DNA from: an uncultured Bacteroidales bacterium
GTDB taxonomy: Bacteria > Bacteroidota > Bacteroidia > Bacteroidales > Muribaculaceae
NCBI GenBank assembly: GCA_949123685.1
Contig: CASBHZ010000003.1
Coordinates: forward strand, 1-64,000
Direction: 5' to 3'
Length of the DNA: 64,000 nucleotides
Below the pieces are notes generated by a model that saw only the letters and a list, made by a program, of their open reading frames with translations, ran no database searches and was not told the DNA's origin. A program made the position numbers and the translations under genes. Positions within the stretch are counted from its first letter, which is position 1. Each line of letters opens with the position of its first letter. Below, one piece after another: positions 8,889 to 18,384 of the stretch.

Positions 8889-9887
8889 ATGAGGAAATTT
8901 TTAATGACCATTCTGGCATTTTTTGTAGTTTTTAATCTCTATTCGGGAAATTACAAGTTGTCAGAGATCAATATCCGGGATCCGTTTATTCTTACAGACA
9001 CCGTTGAAGGACGGTATTATATGTATCGAACTTCCGATTCCATAGATTCCAATGGAAAAATCAGGGGTGGTGTGGAAGTTTTCATGAGCCGTGACCTTGA
9101 AAACTGGGAAGGACCGAAGACGGTGATGCGCATACCAGACGGCAACGCCCTGACCGGAACGGTATGGGCTCCGGAGGTGCATGCCTATAATGGACAATAT
9201 TACCTTTTAGCCACGATCAACAGTGACATAAAATGGAAAAAAAGTCAACCCGGCTGGGGCGATTTCACTTTGCGCGGCACTCAGATATTTCATTCCACTT
9301 CACCGGAGGGACCTTTCGTGCCTTTTGACAAGTTTCCTCACACCCCCGACATGATGGCACTTGACGGCACGCTCTGGGTTGAGGATGGGAAGCCCTATAT
9401 GGTCTATTGTCATGAATGGGTGGAATTGGGCGACGGCACCATGGAACTTATAGAACTTACGCCCGACCTTTCCAAGACAATAGTGCCGTCAAAAGTCCTT
9501 TTCAATGGCTCCGCTCCGGAATGGTCAACGGGTATGCAGCCGTCTCCCGGCTCGCCACGTGGATACGTCACTGACGGATGCTACCTTTACCGCACGGGAA
9601 AAGGGAAGCTGCTGATGATCTGGTCAAGCTTCGGCAAAGACGGTTACGCTATCGGTATTGCCGAATCGGCTACCGGCTCAGTGAAGGGACCATGGATCCA
9701 ACATGAAAAACCTTTCTTCCCCGATAATGGAGGGCATGGGATGATTTTCAAGACCCTGTCGGGAGACCTCTGTCTCATCCTGCATCAGCCCAACGATCCC
9801 TTGGGTGCCGAACGGGCACATATCTATCCTCTTGAAGACACAGGCGACACCCTAATGTTAAAATCAAAATCCAATCATACCAAATGA
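8889..9887 (+). CDS. GH43-family glycoside hydrolase
   Basis: A 332-residue secreted protein with an N-terminal signal (MRKFLMTILAFFVVFNLYSG). GH43 five-bladed propeller motifs are visible: INIRDPFIL with general-base Asp31, TVWAPEV, and LDGTLWVEDGKPYMVY with Asp159. The usual VEGP acid motif appears as VTDGCYL with Asp229, and GGHGMIF follows. GH43 enzymes are inverting arabinofuranosidases, xylosidases, galactosidases and relatives; the subfamily and bond cannot be settled here. Its stop overlaps the start of the GH97 gene (ATGA, 9884-9887). The 168-bp gap before it, with the repeat-bearing hairpin, may separate a second transcription segment of the locus. Confidence 0.85.
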   Translation: MRKFLMTILAFFVVFNLYSGNYKLSEINIRDPFILTDTVEGRYYMYRTSDSIDSNGKIRGGVEVFMSRDLENWEGPKTVMRIPDGNALTGTVWAPEVHAYNGQYYLLATINSDIKWKKSQPGWGDFTLRGTQIFHSTSPEGPFVPFDKFPHTPDMMALDGTLWVEDGKPYMVYCHEWVELGDGTMELIELTPDLSKTIVPSKVLFNGSAPEWSTGMQPSPGSPRGYVTDGCYLYRTGKGKLLMIWSSFGKDGYAIGIAESATGSVKGPWIQHEKPFFPDNGGHGMIFKTLSGDLCLILHQPNDPLGAERAHIYPLEDTGDTLMLKSKSNHTK

Positions 9888-11878
9888 AACCACTGCAAAC
9901 CTGCCTTCTTGCCGCCTCTGCAATCCTGGCGCTCAACGGCAACGCATCTATCTACAGGATTGTCTCTCCATCCGGAACCGTGACTGCGGAGATTATCAAC
10001 GAAGGTGACCTGTCATGGCGTGTCAGCCATGACGGAAAGGAGGTCCTTTCGAAATCCCCCATATCAATGACCCTCACCGACGGCACAGTCTGGGGACAAG
10101 GAGCACGCGTGTCCGGATCCTATAAAACTTCAGTCAACAACACCATAAACGCTCCATTCTCACAGTCTTCAACCATGCCCGACAGCTATAACGGAATCAC
10201 GCTGAAGATGAAAGGAGACTGGAGTCTGGAATTTCGAGCCTACGATGACGGAGTGGCATATCGTTTTGTCAGCAACCGCAAAAAGCCTTTCGAGATCACT
10301 GCCGAGCAGGTTGAGTTCAATTTCCCGGATGATTTCACGGCAACCGTGCCGTATGTGCGTGGCGGTTCCGATGAAGACATGCAGTCGCAATTCTTCAATT
10401 CATTTGAAAACAAGTATACCGTGACTCCGCTATCCGGATTGAATCCACGTCGCTTGTCATTCCTTCCACTTGCCGTCAATGCAGGTAACGGGATAACCAT
10501 AGCGATCACCGAGACTGACCTCCGGGATTATCCCGGACTTTACCTCTACAATCCGGACGGGACCATGTCGTTGAAGGGTAAGCATGCTCCATATCCAACA
10601 AAGACCGAAGACGGAGGATACAACAATATCCAGTCGGTAGTTACGGCTACTGCCCCATATGTCGCCAAGGTGTCATCTCCACGCACATTTCCATGGCGCA
10701 TCCTTGCCATCGGGAAAGACACTGAAATCGCCTCCACCAACCTCAGTTACCTTCTTGCTGAGCCTTCGCGCATAGCGGACACTTCCTGGATCAAGCCCGG
10801 CAAAGTTGCCTGGGACTGGTGGAACTGCTGGAATATTACCGGCGTTGACTTCGAGGCAGGCATCAACACGCCGACCTACAAGCATTATATTGACTTCGCT
10901 GCCGATAACGGCATAGAATATGTCATCCTTGATGATGGTTGGGCTGCAGGAAAAGGGGAGGATCTGTTTGTCATAAATCCCGATATAAATCTTGAAGAAA
11001 TCATTTCATATGCCAAAGGTAAAGGTGTCGGCATTATTCTCTGGGCGGGTTATCGCGCATTCGAACGTGATCTTGAAAAAGTATGCAGGCATTATTCGGA
11101 AATGGGAGTCAAGGGTTTCAAGGTGGATTTCGAAGATCGTGACGACCAGCTCATGACAACTTTCAACCATCGTGCCGCCGAGGTCGCAGCCAAGTATCAT
11201 CTCGTGCTTGACATTCACGGGGCATACAAGCCCGCCGGCATCAACCGGACATGGCCTAATGTCCTGAACATGGAAGGTGTCAACGGGCTTGAGAATATGA
11301 AATGGTCAGACCTTGACACATTCGATATTATACAATACGACGTGACCATGCCCTATCTCCGTCAGATAGCCGGTCCGGTGGATTATACGCAAGGCGCGAT
11401 GAATAATGCAAACAGGCAGAACTTCCGTCCCGTCCATGCCCAACCGATGAGCCCCGGCACACGCGCACACCAGCTTGCCCTCTATATGGTTCTATATTCC
11501 CCTCTGAACATGCTTTGTGACTCCCCGTCCAACTACCGGCGCGAGCAGGAATGCACCGACTTCATATCGTCCGTACCCACCGTATGGGACGAAACCGTGG
11601 TTCTTGATGGCAAGATGGGTGAATATATAGTCACGGCGCGCCGCAAGGGAAATGAATGGTACATCGGTGGTATTACGAACTGGATACCACGGGAACTTGA
11701 AATAGACCTCACTCCCCTCAGACTGGGGGGCACCCGTGAGATGACACTCTTCACAGACGGGGTGAATGCTCACCGCAACGGCAACGATTACCGGAAGGAG
11801 ATCGTATCCCTGAAAAATGAGGGGACCCTAAAAGTGAAGCTTGCGCCAGGTGGCGGTTTCGCAGCCCATATAAAATGA
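9884..11878 (+). CDS. GH97-family glycoside hydrolase, apparently of the retaining type
   Basis: A 664-residue protein with signal peptide (MKPLQTCLLAASAILALNG). It has the GH97 layout: N-terminal beta-sandwich (residues about 25-280), barrel from KPGKVAWDWWNCWNITGVDF, and a C-terminal beta domain. The motif VKGFKVDFEDRDDQ carries Asp415 where retaining GH97 enzymes have their nucleophile; SusB-type inverting members lack this Asp. RTWPNVLNMEGVNGLE carries Glu464, a likely acid/base. The retaining branch includes alpha-galactosidases, while SusB is an alpha-glucosidase, so an alpha-galactosidase-like activity is possible but not shown. It overlaps the GH43 gene by 4 bp and precedes GH31 by 34 bp. 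Confidence 0.9.
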   Translation: MKPLQTCLLAASAILALNGNASIYRIVSPSGTVTAEIINEGDLSWRVSHDGKEVLSKSPISMTLTDGTVWGQGARVSGSYKTSVNNTINAPFSQSSTMPDSYNGITLKMKGDWSLEFRAYDDGVAYRFVSNRKKPFEITAEQVEFNFPDDFTATVPYVRGGSDEDMQSQFFNSFENKYTVTPLSGLNPRRLSFLPLAVNAGNGITIAITETDLRDYPGLYLYNPDGTMSLKGKHAPYPTKTEDGGYNNIQSVVTATAPYVAKVSSPRTFPWRILAIGKDTEIASTNLSYLLAEPSRIADTSWIKPGKVAWDWWNCWNITGVDFEAGINTPTYKHYIDFAADNGIEYVILDDGWAAGKGEDLFVINPDINLEEIISYAKGKGVGIILWAGYRAFERDLEKVCRHYSEMGVKGFKVDFEDRDDQLMTTFNHRAAEVAAKYHLVLDIHGAYKPAGINRTWPNVLNMEGVNGLENMKWSDLDTFDIIQYDVTMPYLRQIAGPVDYTQGAMNNANRQNFRPVHAQPMSPGTRAHQLALYMVLYSPLNMLCDSPSNYRREQECTDFISSVPTVWDETVVLDGKMGEYIVTARRKGNEWYIGGITNWIPRELEIDLTPLRLGGTREMTLFTDGVNAHRNGNDYRKEIVSLKNEGTLKVKLAPGGGFAAHIK

Positions 11879-11912
11879 ACGAACAATAAAAATTGATTAA
11901 CCAAATAATATT

Positions 11913-14219
11913 ATGAGACGAATAATAAACATTGCAGTGGCGTTTGTATCCGTATTCTCCATTTCTGCAACTCGGCATAACCCGGTTGCAAATCCGGAGG
12001 CTGTCGTTACGGAAGGAACTGTACGTTTCACGGTTCTCACTCCGGAGATGATCCGTATAGAATACAGCCCCTCGGAAAAGTTCGAGGACAGGGCAACATT
12101 TACTGTAGTTAACCGTAACCTGCCTGTGCCACATTTTACAAAATCGGAGGATAACGATTTCTTATACATAACAACGGATAAACTCAAACTGAGATACCGC
12201 AAGGGCACAAATCCCTACTTCGAACCTAACCCTCCGGGTAACCTCAACATAACTATGGACCTTAACGGCACACCCGTGACATGGTTCCCCGGACAGGGAG
12301 ATGGTCGCAACCTCAAGGGCACCTGCCGCACGCTTGACCGTTGCTTCGGCGACGGTTACCGCTCACAGTTGGAGAACGGACTGGTTTCACGTTCGGGATG
12401 GGCTGTGATTGATGATTCTCCTCAATGTGTGCGCCCCGACGGGAGCCGTTCGCTCGCCCTCGTTCCTGATGAGACAGGTGTAGACTGGGTTGCTCCTCGC
12501 GATGACAAAGCTGCCCTCGATCTCTATTTCATGGGTTATGGTCACGACTACAAACGTGCGCTGAAAGATTATACGCTCATCGCCGGTAAGATGCCGTTGC
12601 CGCCGGACTATGCTTTCGGCTATTGGTATAGTAAATATGAGAACTATTCCGCCGATGATTACCGCAACATCATCAAGAACCTTAAAGAGAATGATATCAA
12701 CACCGATGTCCTCATTCTTGATATGGATTGGCACTGGAACGGTGACCCCAACCCCAAAATGTCTAACGGACGTGGCGGCTGGACGGGATGGAGCTGGAAC
12801 ACCAACCTGATTCCTGACCCCACAAAGCTGCTGAAGGATATACACGGTAGCGGACTTCATCTCGCGCTCAACCTCCACCCTGCTATGGGTGTGGACTCGT
12901 CGGAAGACAACTTCCGGGGCATGGCAACGGACATGGGACTGAATCCCGACACCACTAAAGTGATTCCATGGAAACTCGAAGATACAAATTTCTACAAGGC
13001 ATTTGCAAACAACTTCCTGCGTCCGTTCGAGAAGCAGGGCGTTGACTTCTGGTGGCTCGACTGGCAGCAGCACCTCACCAGCCCCTATACGGATGGACTC
13101 GGAGAGACCTTCTGGTGTAACCATGTTTTCTTCAATGACATGAAGAAAAACCGTCCCGACCGCCGTCCGATGATCTTCCACCGCTGGGGCGGACTTGGAA
13201 GCCACCGTTACCAGATCGGTTTTTCCGGCGACACTTTCATCAATTACGCTTCGCTCGCCTTCCAGCCTTATTTCACCGCCACCGCATCCAACGTATGCTA
13301 CGGTTATTGGGGACATGACATAGGAGGGCACATGTATGACAGCAGCTATCCGGTGAACGACCCCGAACTCCTGCTCCGCTGGTTCCAGTTTGGAGTGTTC
13401 ACGCCGATTTTCCGTAGCCACGCCGCCATAGGCACATGGATCAACCGCCAGATATGGACCTACGACAATTTCCCGCAGCTCAATGCTACAGTGAAACTGC
13501 GCTATGCACTGTTCCCCTATATCTACACCATGGCGCGCAAAAGCTATGACACCGGTGTCGGCATATGCCGTCCGATGTATTACGACTATCCCGAACAGGA
13601 CGAGGCATATACTTTCGAAGGTCAGTATTTCTTCGGAGACGACATTCTTGTTGCCCCTGTAGTGGAACCATCTTCAGCAGGAGTGAGCAAGAAGCGGATC
13701 TGGTTCCCTGAAGGTAACTGGTGGTCGGTTGCAGACAACAGGATGATCAAGGGTAATTCCATACAGACACTTGACTTCACACTCGACCAGATACCATATT
13801 TTTACCGCGAAGGCGCTATAATCGTGAACAATCCCGCGGAAGTGAAGAGCACTACCGAACGTCCGGAAAAGCTGATTGTCAACATTGTTGCAGGGAAAGA
13901 CGGCGAGACTACTCTCTACGAAGATTCCGGTGATTCCAATGATTATGACAGCAACTTTGCCAACACACGTTTTTCCCAGAAGACTGTCGGTTCAAAGGCT
14001 ATCTATACAATAGGAGCACGTGAGGGCACTGCTGACCGTCTTCCTTCTAAACGCGGCTATCAACTTCGCATCTACAACACGGCTGCGCCTGCAGGCGGGA
14101 AAGCCAAAGTTGACGGCAAGAATGTAAAGACCGGATATGACGCTGCGGCGCGTTGCACCATTGTTGATGTACCATCGGCAAAATGTGACAAACAGCGTGA
14201 AATCACAATAGAATATTAA
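11913..14219 (+). CDS. GH31-family alpha-glycosidase
   Basis: A 768-residue protein with a short signal peptide (MRRIINIAVAFVSVFSISA). The domain order is N-terminal beta-sandwich, barrel from about residue 225 (PPDYAFGYWYSKYENYSADD), proximal and distal C-terminal domains. Catalytic motifs are intact: nucleophile in FWWLDWQQ (Asp383) and acid/base in GFSGDTF (Asp440); the barrel also has GYWGHDIGGH and FRSHAA. GH31 enzymes include alpha-glucosidases, alpha-xylosidases and transglycosidases. The locus context suggests release of alpha-linked sugars from oligosaccharides in the periplasm, but specificity is unproven. The gene is followed by the second 184-bp element. Confidence 0.93.
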   Translation: MRRIINIAVAFVSVFSISATRHNPVANPEAVVTEGTVRFTVLTPEMIRIEYSPSEKFEDRATFTVVNRNLPVPHFTKSEDNDFLYITTDKLKLRYRKGTNPYFEPNPPGNLNITMDLNGTPVTWFPGQGDGRNLKGTCRTLDRCFGDGYRSQLENGLVSRSGWAVIDDSPQCVRPDGSRSLALVPDETGVDWVAPRDDKAALDLYFMGYGHDYKRALKDYTLIAGKMPLPPDYAFGYWYSKYENYSADDYRNIIKNLKENDINTDVLILDMDWHWNGDPNPKMSNGRGGWTGWSWNTNLIPDPTKLLKDIHGSGLHLALNLHPAMGVDSSEDNFRGMATDMGLNPDTTKVIPWKLEDTNFYKAFANNFLRPFEKQGVDFWWLDWQQHLTSPYTDGLGETFWCNHVFFNDMKKNRPDRRPMIFHRWGGLGSHRYQIGFSGDTFINYASLAFQPYFTATASNVCYGYWGHDIGGHMYDSSYPVNDPELLLRWFQFGVFTPIFRSHAAIGTWINRQIWTYDNFPQLNATVKLRYALFPYIYTMARKSYDTGVGICRPMYYDYPEQDEAYTFEGQYFFGDDILVAPVVEPSSAGVSKKRIWFPEGNWWSVADNRMIKGNSIQTLDFTLDQIPYFYREGAIIVNNPAEVKSTTERPEKLIVNIVAGKDGETTLYEDSGDSNDYDSNFANTRFSQKTVGSKAIYTIGAREGTADRLPSKRGYQLRIYNTAAPAGGKAKVDGKNVKTGYDAAARCTIVDVPSAKCDKQREITIEY

Positions 14220-14230
14220 AATATCTTTTG

Positions 14231-14414
14231 ATAAGTAAGTGTTGGAAATTAGCTTATATTAAATTTTAGGAGATTTTGAGATGATTTCATGATTCCGAAG
14301 AAGGAGCATAGCGGGCTATGCGACTGATGAGAAATCATGAAAGCATCCAAAAGATTCAAAATTTAAATAAGCACAGCATTTACTTATTATAAACTAATTT
14401 TCAATACTTACTTA
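14231..14414 (+). repeat. 184-bp structured inverted-repeat element, copy 2
   Basis: Identical to 6030-6213 at every base and in the same orientation. It starts 11 bp after the GH31 stop and ends 4 bp before the ATG of the GH2 gene, so it supplies nearly the whole gap. The flanks outside the element do not resemble those of copy 1, so the repeat unit is sharply bounded. Left and right edges read GA-TA-AGTAAG and CTTACT-TA-CG, consistent with a TA duplication. Confidence 0.9.
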
Positions 14415-14418
14415 CGTA

Positions 14419-16236
14419 ATGAATAAGTATTTTTTAGCGGCGGTTTTATTTGCCGGGGCGATTAATTTCGCCTCGGCTTATAAGCCTGCCGGAAACAATA
14501 TAATGACGACATGGGGCGAGAATATCGACCCCGCAAATATCTGGCAGGAATATCCGCGTCCGATAATGGAGCGCGAGGATTGGCAGAACCTTAACGGACT
14601 ATGGGACTATGCGATAGTCTCCAAGGATTCTCCCCGACCAAAGGAATGGCAGGGTGAAATACTTGTGCCATTCTGTGCAGAATCAGCATTGTCGGGTGTT
14701 GGGAAAGAGGTAGGAGAGGAGAATGCCCTGTGGTATAAACGCAGTTTTTCCGTTCCCTCTTCCTGGAAAGGCCGCGACGTGATGTTGAATTTCGGAGCGG
14801 TAGACTGGCAGACGGACGTGTGGGTGAACGGAGCTAAGGTTGGCTCGCACACAGGCGGTTACACCCCGTTTAGCCTGAACATCACCCAGGCTTTGAAATC
14901 CAAGGGAGACAATGAGGTTGTTGTCAGGGTTTGGGATCCCACCGATAAAGGTCACCAGCCGAGGGGGAAGCAGATATCAAAACCCGAACTGATATGGTAC
15001 ACACCGGTGACAGGTATCTGGCAGACGGTGTGGCTTGAACCGGTGGCGCGGAAACATGTAGCCGGTCTGCGTATACTTCCTGATATTGACAGAAATACTC
15101 TCAAAGTGGATGTAAATCCATCTGAAAAAATCAGCAACGGCATGGTGGAGGTAGTTGTCAAAGACAATGGAAGGCAAATAGCTTCCGGACGCGCTGTTAC
15201 GGGAGAGTCTGTAATTGTAGATATGCCTTCTGACATAGAATTATGGTCACCGGAGAATCCGAAGCTCTATGATCTTGAAATCAAGCTAATGTCAGATGGC
15301 AAGACGCTTGACAAGGTTGACAGTTATGCGGCAATGCGGAAGTTCTCGATGAAAATGGGTGACAAGGGGGTTGTGCGCCTTCAGCTTAATAACAAGGACC
15401 TTTTCCATTACGGATTGCTGGACCAGGGATGGTGGCCTGACGGTCTATACACCGCGCCATCTTACAAAGCAATGGTCTTTGACGTGGACAAGACAAAAGA
15501 CTGGGGCTACAATATGATCCGCAAGCATATAAAGGTTGAGCCCGCATTGTGGTACACTTATTGTGACCGTAACGGCATCATCGTTTGGCAGGATATGCCG
15601 AGCGGCGACAAAGATCCGGAATGGCAAGGACGTAATTATTTCGATGGCGAGGAACTTGAGCGCACTCCGGAGAGCGAGGCTAACTACCGCAAGGAATGGC
15701 GCGAGATCATGGACTGTCTCTACAACTATCCCTGCATCGCCATGTGGGTGCCGTTCAACGAAGCCTGGGGACAATTCAAGACCAAAGAGATTGCGGACTG
15801 GACTAAAAATCATGACCCGTCACGTCTTGTGAACCCGGCAAGCGGAGGCAATTTCTATCCTTGCGGTGACATATTGGACGTGCACTGCTATCCCTCACCT
15901 CCCGTGACACATGTCTATGACGCGAAACGAGCGAACGTGCTCGGCGAATACGGAGGCATAGGAATGGTGGTCAACGGTCATATCTGGGCACCGGACCGGG
16001 AGTTCAGCTATATCAACTGCAAGACCCCGGCGGAGTTGACTGACCGCTATATCGGCTACGCAAACTATCTTGACCATCTTGCCAAGGAATGGTTTGTAGG
16101 CGCTGTGTATACGCAGACAACGGATGTAGAGATTGAAGTTAACGGACTTATGACCTACGACCGCAAGGTGATAAAGATAGATGAAGACAGAATCCGGGAG
16201 GTTAACAAAAGGATAATAAAGAATCATAGCAAATGA
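14419..16236 (+). CDS. GH2-family glycoside hydrolase (beta-galactosidase-like)
   Basis: A 605-residue secreted protein (signal MNKYFLAAVLFAGAINFASA). N-terminal jelly-roll (WQNLNGLWDYAI, WYKRSFSVP, QTDVWVNGAKVGSHTGGY), an immunoglobulin-like domain, then a barrel from about residue 335. The acid/base motif is FNEAWGQ (Glu448) and the likely nucleophile lies in LGEYGG (Glu510). GH2 members of this size in Bacteroidales act as beta-galactosidases, beta-glucuronidases or beta-mannosidases; the exact sugar is not readable. Its stop overlaps the next gene by ATGA (16233-16236). The leader is almost entirely the 184-bp element. Confidence 0.9.
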   Translation: MNKYFLAAVLFAGAINFASAYKPAGNNIMTTWGENIDPANIWQEYPRPIMEREDWQNLNGLWDYAIVSKDSPRPKEWQGEILVPFCAESALSGVGKEVGEENALWYKRSFSVPSSWKGRDVMLNFGAVDWQTDVWVNGAKVGSHTGGYTPFSLNITQALKSKGDNEVVVRVWDPTDKGHQPRGKQISKPELIWYTPVTGIWQTVWLEPVARKHVAGLRILPDIDRNTLKVDVNPSEKISNGMVEVVVKDNGRQIASGRAVTGESVIVDMPSDIELWSPENPKLYDLEIKLMSDGKTLDKVDSYAAMRKFSMKMGDKGVVRLQLNNKDLFHYGLLDQGWWPDGLYTAPSYKAMVFDVDKTKDWGYNMIRKHIKVEPALWYTYCDRNGIIVWQDMPSGDKDPEWQGRNYFDGEELERTPESEANYRKEWREIMDCLYNYPCIAMWVPFNEAWGQFKTKEIADWTKNHDPSRLVNPASGGNFYPCGDILDVHCYPSPPVTHVYDAKRANVLGEYGGIGMVVNGHIWAPDREFSYINCKTPAELTDRYIGYANYLDHLAKEWFVGAVYTQTTDVEIEVNGLMTYDRKVIKIDEDRIREVNKRIIKNHSK

Positions 16237-18161
16237 AAATTTTGTCAGTAATTGCATCGGCAACCGTGATAGTTGTGTCTTCGTTGACGATGCACGCGAA
16301 GATAGAATTGCCATCTGTCTTTTCCGACAATATGGTGGTTCAGCAGAATGCAAAGTTGACGGTGGCAGGAAAGGCAAAGCCATTGTCGACGGTAACATTC
16401 CGTTCCGATTGGGAGGGTGGTGAATGCAAAGCCAAAGCCGACAAGGAGGGACGTTTTGTTATGAAAGTTCCGACTCCTCCTGCGGGAGGTCCCTATACCA
16501 TCATCGTTGATGATGGCACCGGAGAGAAGAAAATACTGCAGAATGTCTTGTCGGGAGAGGTGTGGCTTTGCTCCGGACAGTCGAATATGGAATTTCCCGT
16601 GAAAGGAGACTGGGCACAAGTGATGGATGCAGATCGTGTCATTGCCACGATGCAACGTCCGGCACTCCGCCTGTTGCAGATCAGGAACACGACTTCCGTA
16701 ACCCCCGTCGATGACGCTTCTGTTGAATTTGGTTGGGTGGAATCATCTCCCGCTGCAGCTTCATTCTCAGCTATCGGCTATCTATGCGGCAGGATGCTTC
16801 AGGATTCATTGAATGTCCCTGTTGGCATAATTGATGCCACATGGGGTGGCACACCTGTGGAAGCATGGACTCCAAATGAGTATCTCAAGGATGTCCAGGG
16901 ATTTGAGTTTTACCACGAACAGCTCGCAGCAGGAAAGGATGAGCAAGGTTTGATAGATGCCGCAATGGGAAAGGTATATGACGGCTATCGCAATCCGGAA
17001 AAAATGTCTTATCCCTATGACAAGGCGGTAATGCAGAAAGGTAAAGCCTGGGGAAAGATGCCTGTGCCGTCTTTGTGGGAAAACAATGTGCTCCCCGGTT
17101 TCGACGGGATTGTTGTCATGCAGTTTGAGCTTGACCTGCCTGCGACAGCCGCCGGAAAACCGTTGCAACTGTGTCTTGGAGCTGTTGATGATTGGGACAT
17201 GACTTATTTCAACGGCAAACTTGTGGGTAGTGGACGTATATTCGACCAACAACGAGACTACCGTGTTGACGGAAATCTTGTAAAGGGGGGTAAAAATGTC
17301 ATTACAGTCGAGGTTATCGACAATGCCGGCGGAGGTGGTATATGGAAATCCTCCTATGCTGTTGTTGACGGAACAAGGTATAGCCTTGACGGGGAATGGA
17401 GCTATGCAGTGCTTTCTGACTTCTCACAAATGGACATGGCTTATCAGCTGCCGGATACCCCACATTATCCGTCGGTGCTATATAATGCCATGATCGCGCC
17501 ATTGACAGGGATGCCCTTGGCAGGGGTGTTCTGGTATCAAGGGTGTGCCAATGTAGGGCGAGCCGCACAATATGAAGTATGTTTCAAGAATATGATAGAG
17601 GGTTGGAGAAAATCTTTTGACAATTCTTCCCTCCCTTTCTATTTCGTGCAGTTGGCGGGATTCCAGCAACCTGTAACGGTGCAGCCTGAATCAGAATGGG
17701 CTTTGTTGCGCCATGCGCAGTCGAAGGCTCTTCAGTTGCCGAATACCGGAATGGCAACAGCCATAGATCTCGGTAACCCGGTGGATATTCATCCTGCAAA
17801 TAAGCAGGAAGTGGCGCGACGGCTGTCGTTGCTTGCTCTTGACAAGACATATGGTCGAACTCAAGCATGTGAGGCTCCCCGCTGTGTTGATACTAAAATC
17901 GGCAAAGGGTATATAGACCTTACTTTTGACAATGACATCAATACGGAAGGAGGAGTGGCTATAGGCTTTATCATAAAAGATAAATCCGGAAAATGGGCAT
18001 ATGCCAATACGCAGATTGTTTCTAACAAGACAATTAGATTATCTTCACCGTTGATAAACAATCCGGTTGCCGTCAGATATAACTGGGCGGACTATCCCGG
18101 TGGAAATCTAACCGGAAGAACCTCTGGCTTGCCCGTGACACCTTTCGCAACAGATATTTGA
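16233..18161 (+). CDS. Sialate O-acetylesterase-type SGNH carbohydrate esterase
   Basis: A 642-residue secreted protein (signal MKILSVIASATVIVVSSLT). It has the signature GEVWLCSGQSNMEFP with the likely catalytic Ser117, a jelly-roll insertion around residues 290-385 (FDLP-like strand LDLPATAAGKPLQL), and the late block DIHPANKQEVARRL with the Asp and His of the triad. Members remove O-acetyl groups from sialic acid or from other acetylated glycans; in loci like this the second is common. It overlaps the GH2 gene and is the last gene before a 223-bp gap (18162-18384), in which I see AT-rich sequence but no clear promoter or terminator. Confidence 0.88.
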   Translation: MKILSVIASATVIVVSSLTMHAKIELPSVFSDNMVVQQNAKLTVAGKAKPLSTVTFRSDWEGGECKAKADKEGRFVMKVPTPPAGGPYTIIVDDGTGEKKILQNVLSGEVWLCSGQSNMEFPVKGDWAQVMDADRVIATMQRPALRLLQIRNTTSVTPVDDASVEFGWVESSPAAASFSAIGYLCGRMLQDSLNVPVGIIDATWGGTPVEAWTPNEYLKDVQGFEFYHEQLAAGKDEQGLIDAAMGKVYDGYRNPEKMSYPYDKAVMQKGKAWGKMPVPSLWENNVLPGFDGIVVMQFELDLPATAAGKPLQLCLGAVDDWDMTYFNGKLVGSGRIFDQQRDYRVDGNLVKGGKNVITVEVIDNAGGGGIWKSSYAVVDGTRYSLDGEWSYAVLSDFSQMDMAYQLPDTPHYPSVLYNAMIAPLTGMPLAGVFWYQGCANVGRAAQYEVCFKNMIEGWRKSFDNSSLPFYFVQLAGFQQPVTVQPESEWALLRHAQSKALQLPNTGMATAIDLGNPVDIHPANKQEVARRLSLLALDKTYGRTQACEAPRCVDTKIGKGYIDLTFDNDINTEGGVAIGFIIKDKSGKWAYANTQIVSNKTIRLSSPLINNPVAVRYNWADYPGGNLTGRTSGLPVTPFATDI

Positions 18162-18384
18162 AATCTATTTTAAAGCAATTTACTTAAAACTGATAATATG
18201 AAGAATTATAGACATATCCTTAATGTCTTTCTATTTTGTGTTAAAAATAACTTATATGGCGTGAAATGTGTTATAGATTGTTAATCAGACTGTGTATATC
18301 CGCTAAAAATAAGTCTTTTAAATAGAGAAGTTATTCTAATAACTTCATAAATAAATTCCACGCTATAAAATATAATATCATATC

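Noticed and set aside
12387..13421. A 344-residue open frame on the - strand inside the GH31 gene, and similar long antisense frames inside susD (2367-3347), the TPR gene (36505-37503) and thrS (39706-40419)
   Set aside because: They lie wholly or mostly antisense to genes with intact motifs, have no recognisable protein features, and follow from codon bias of the true gene.
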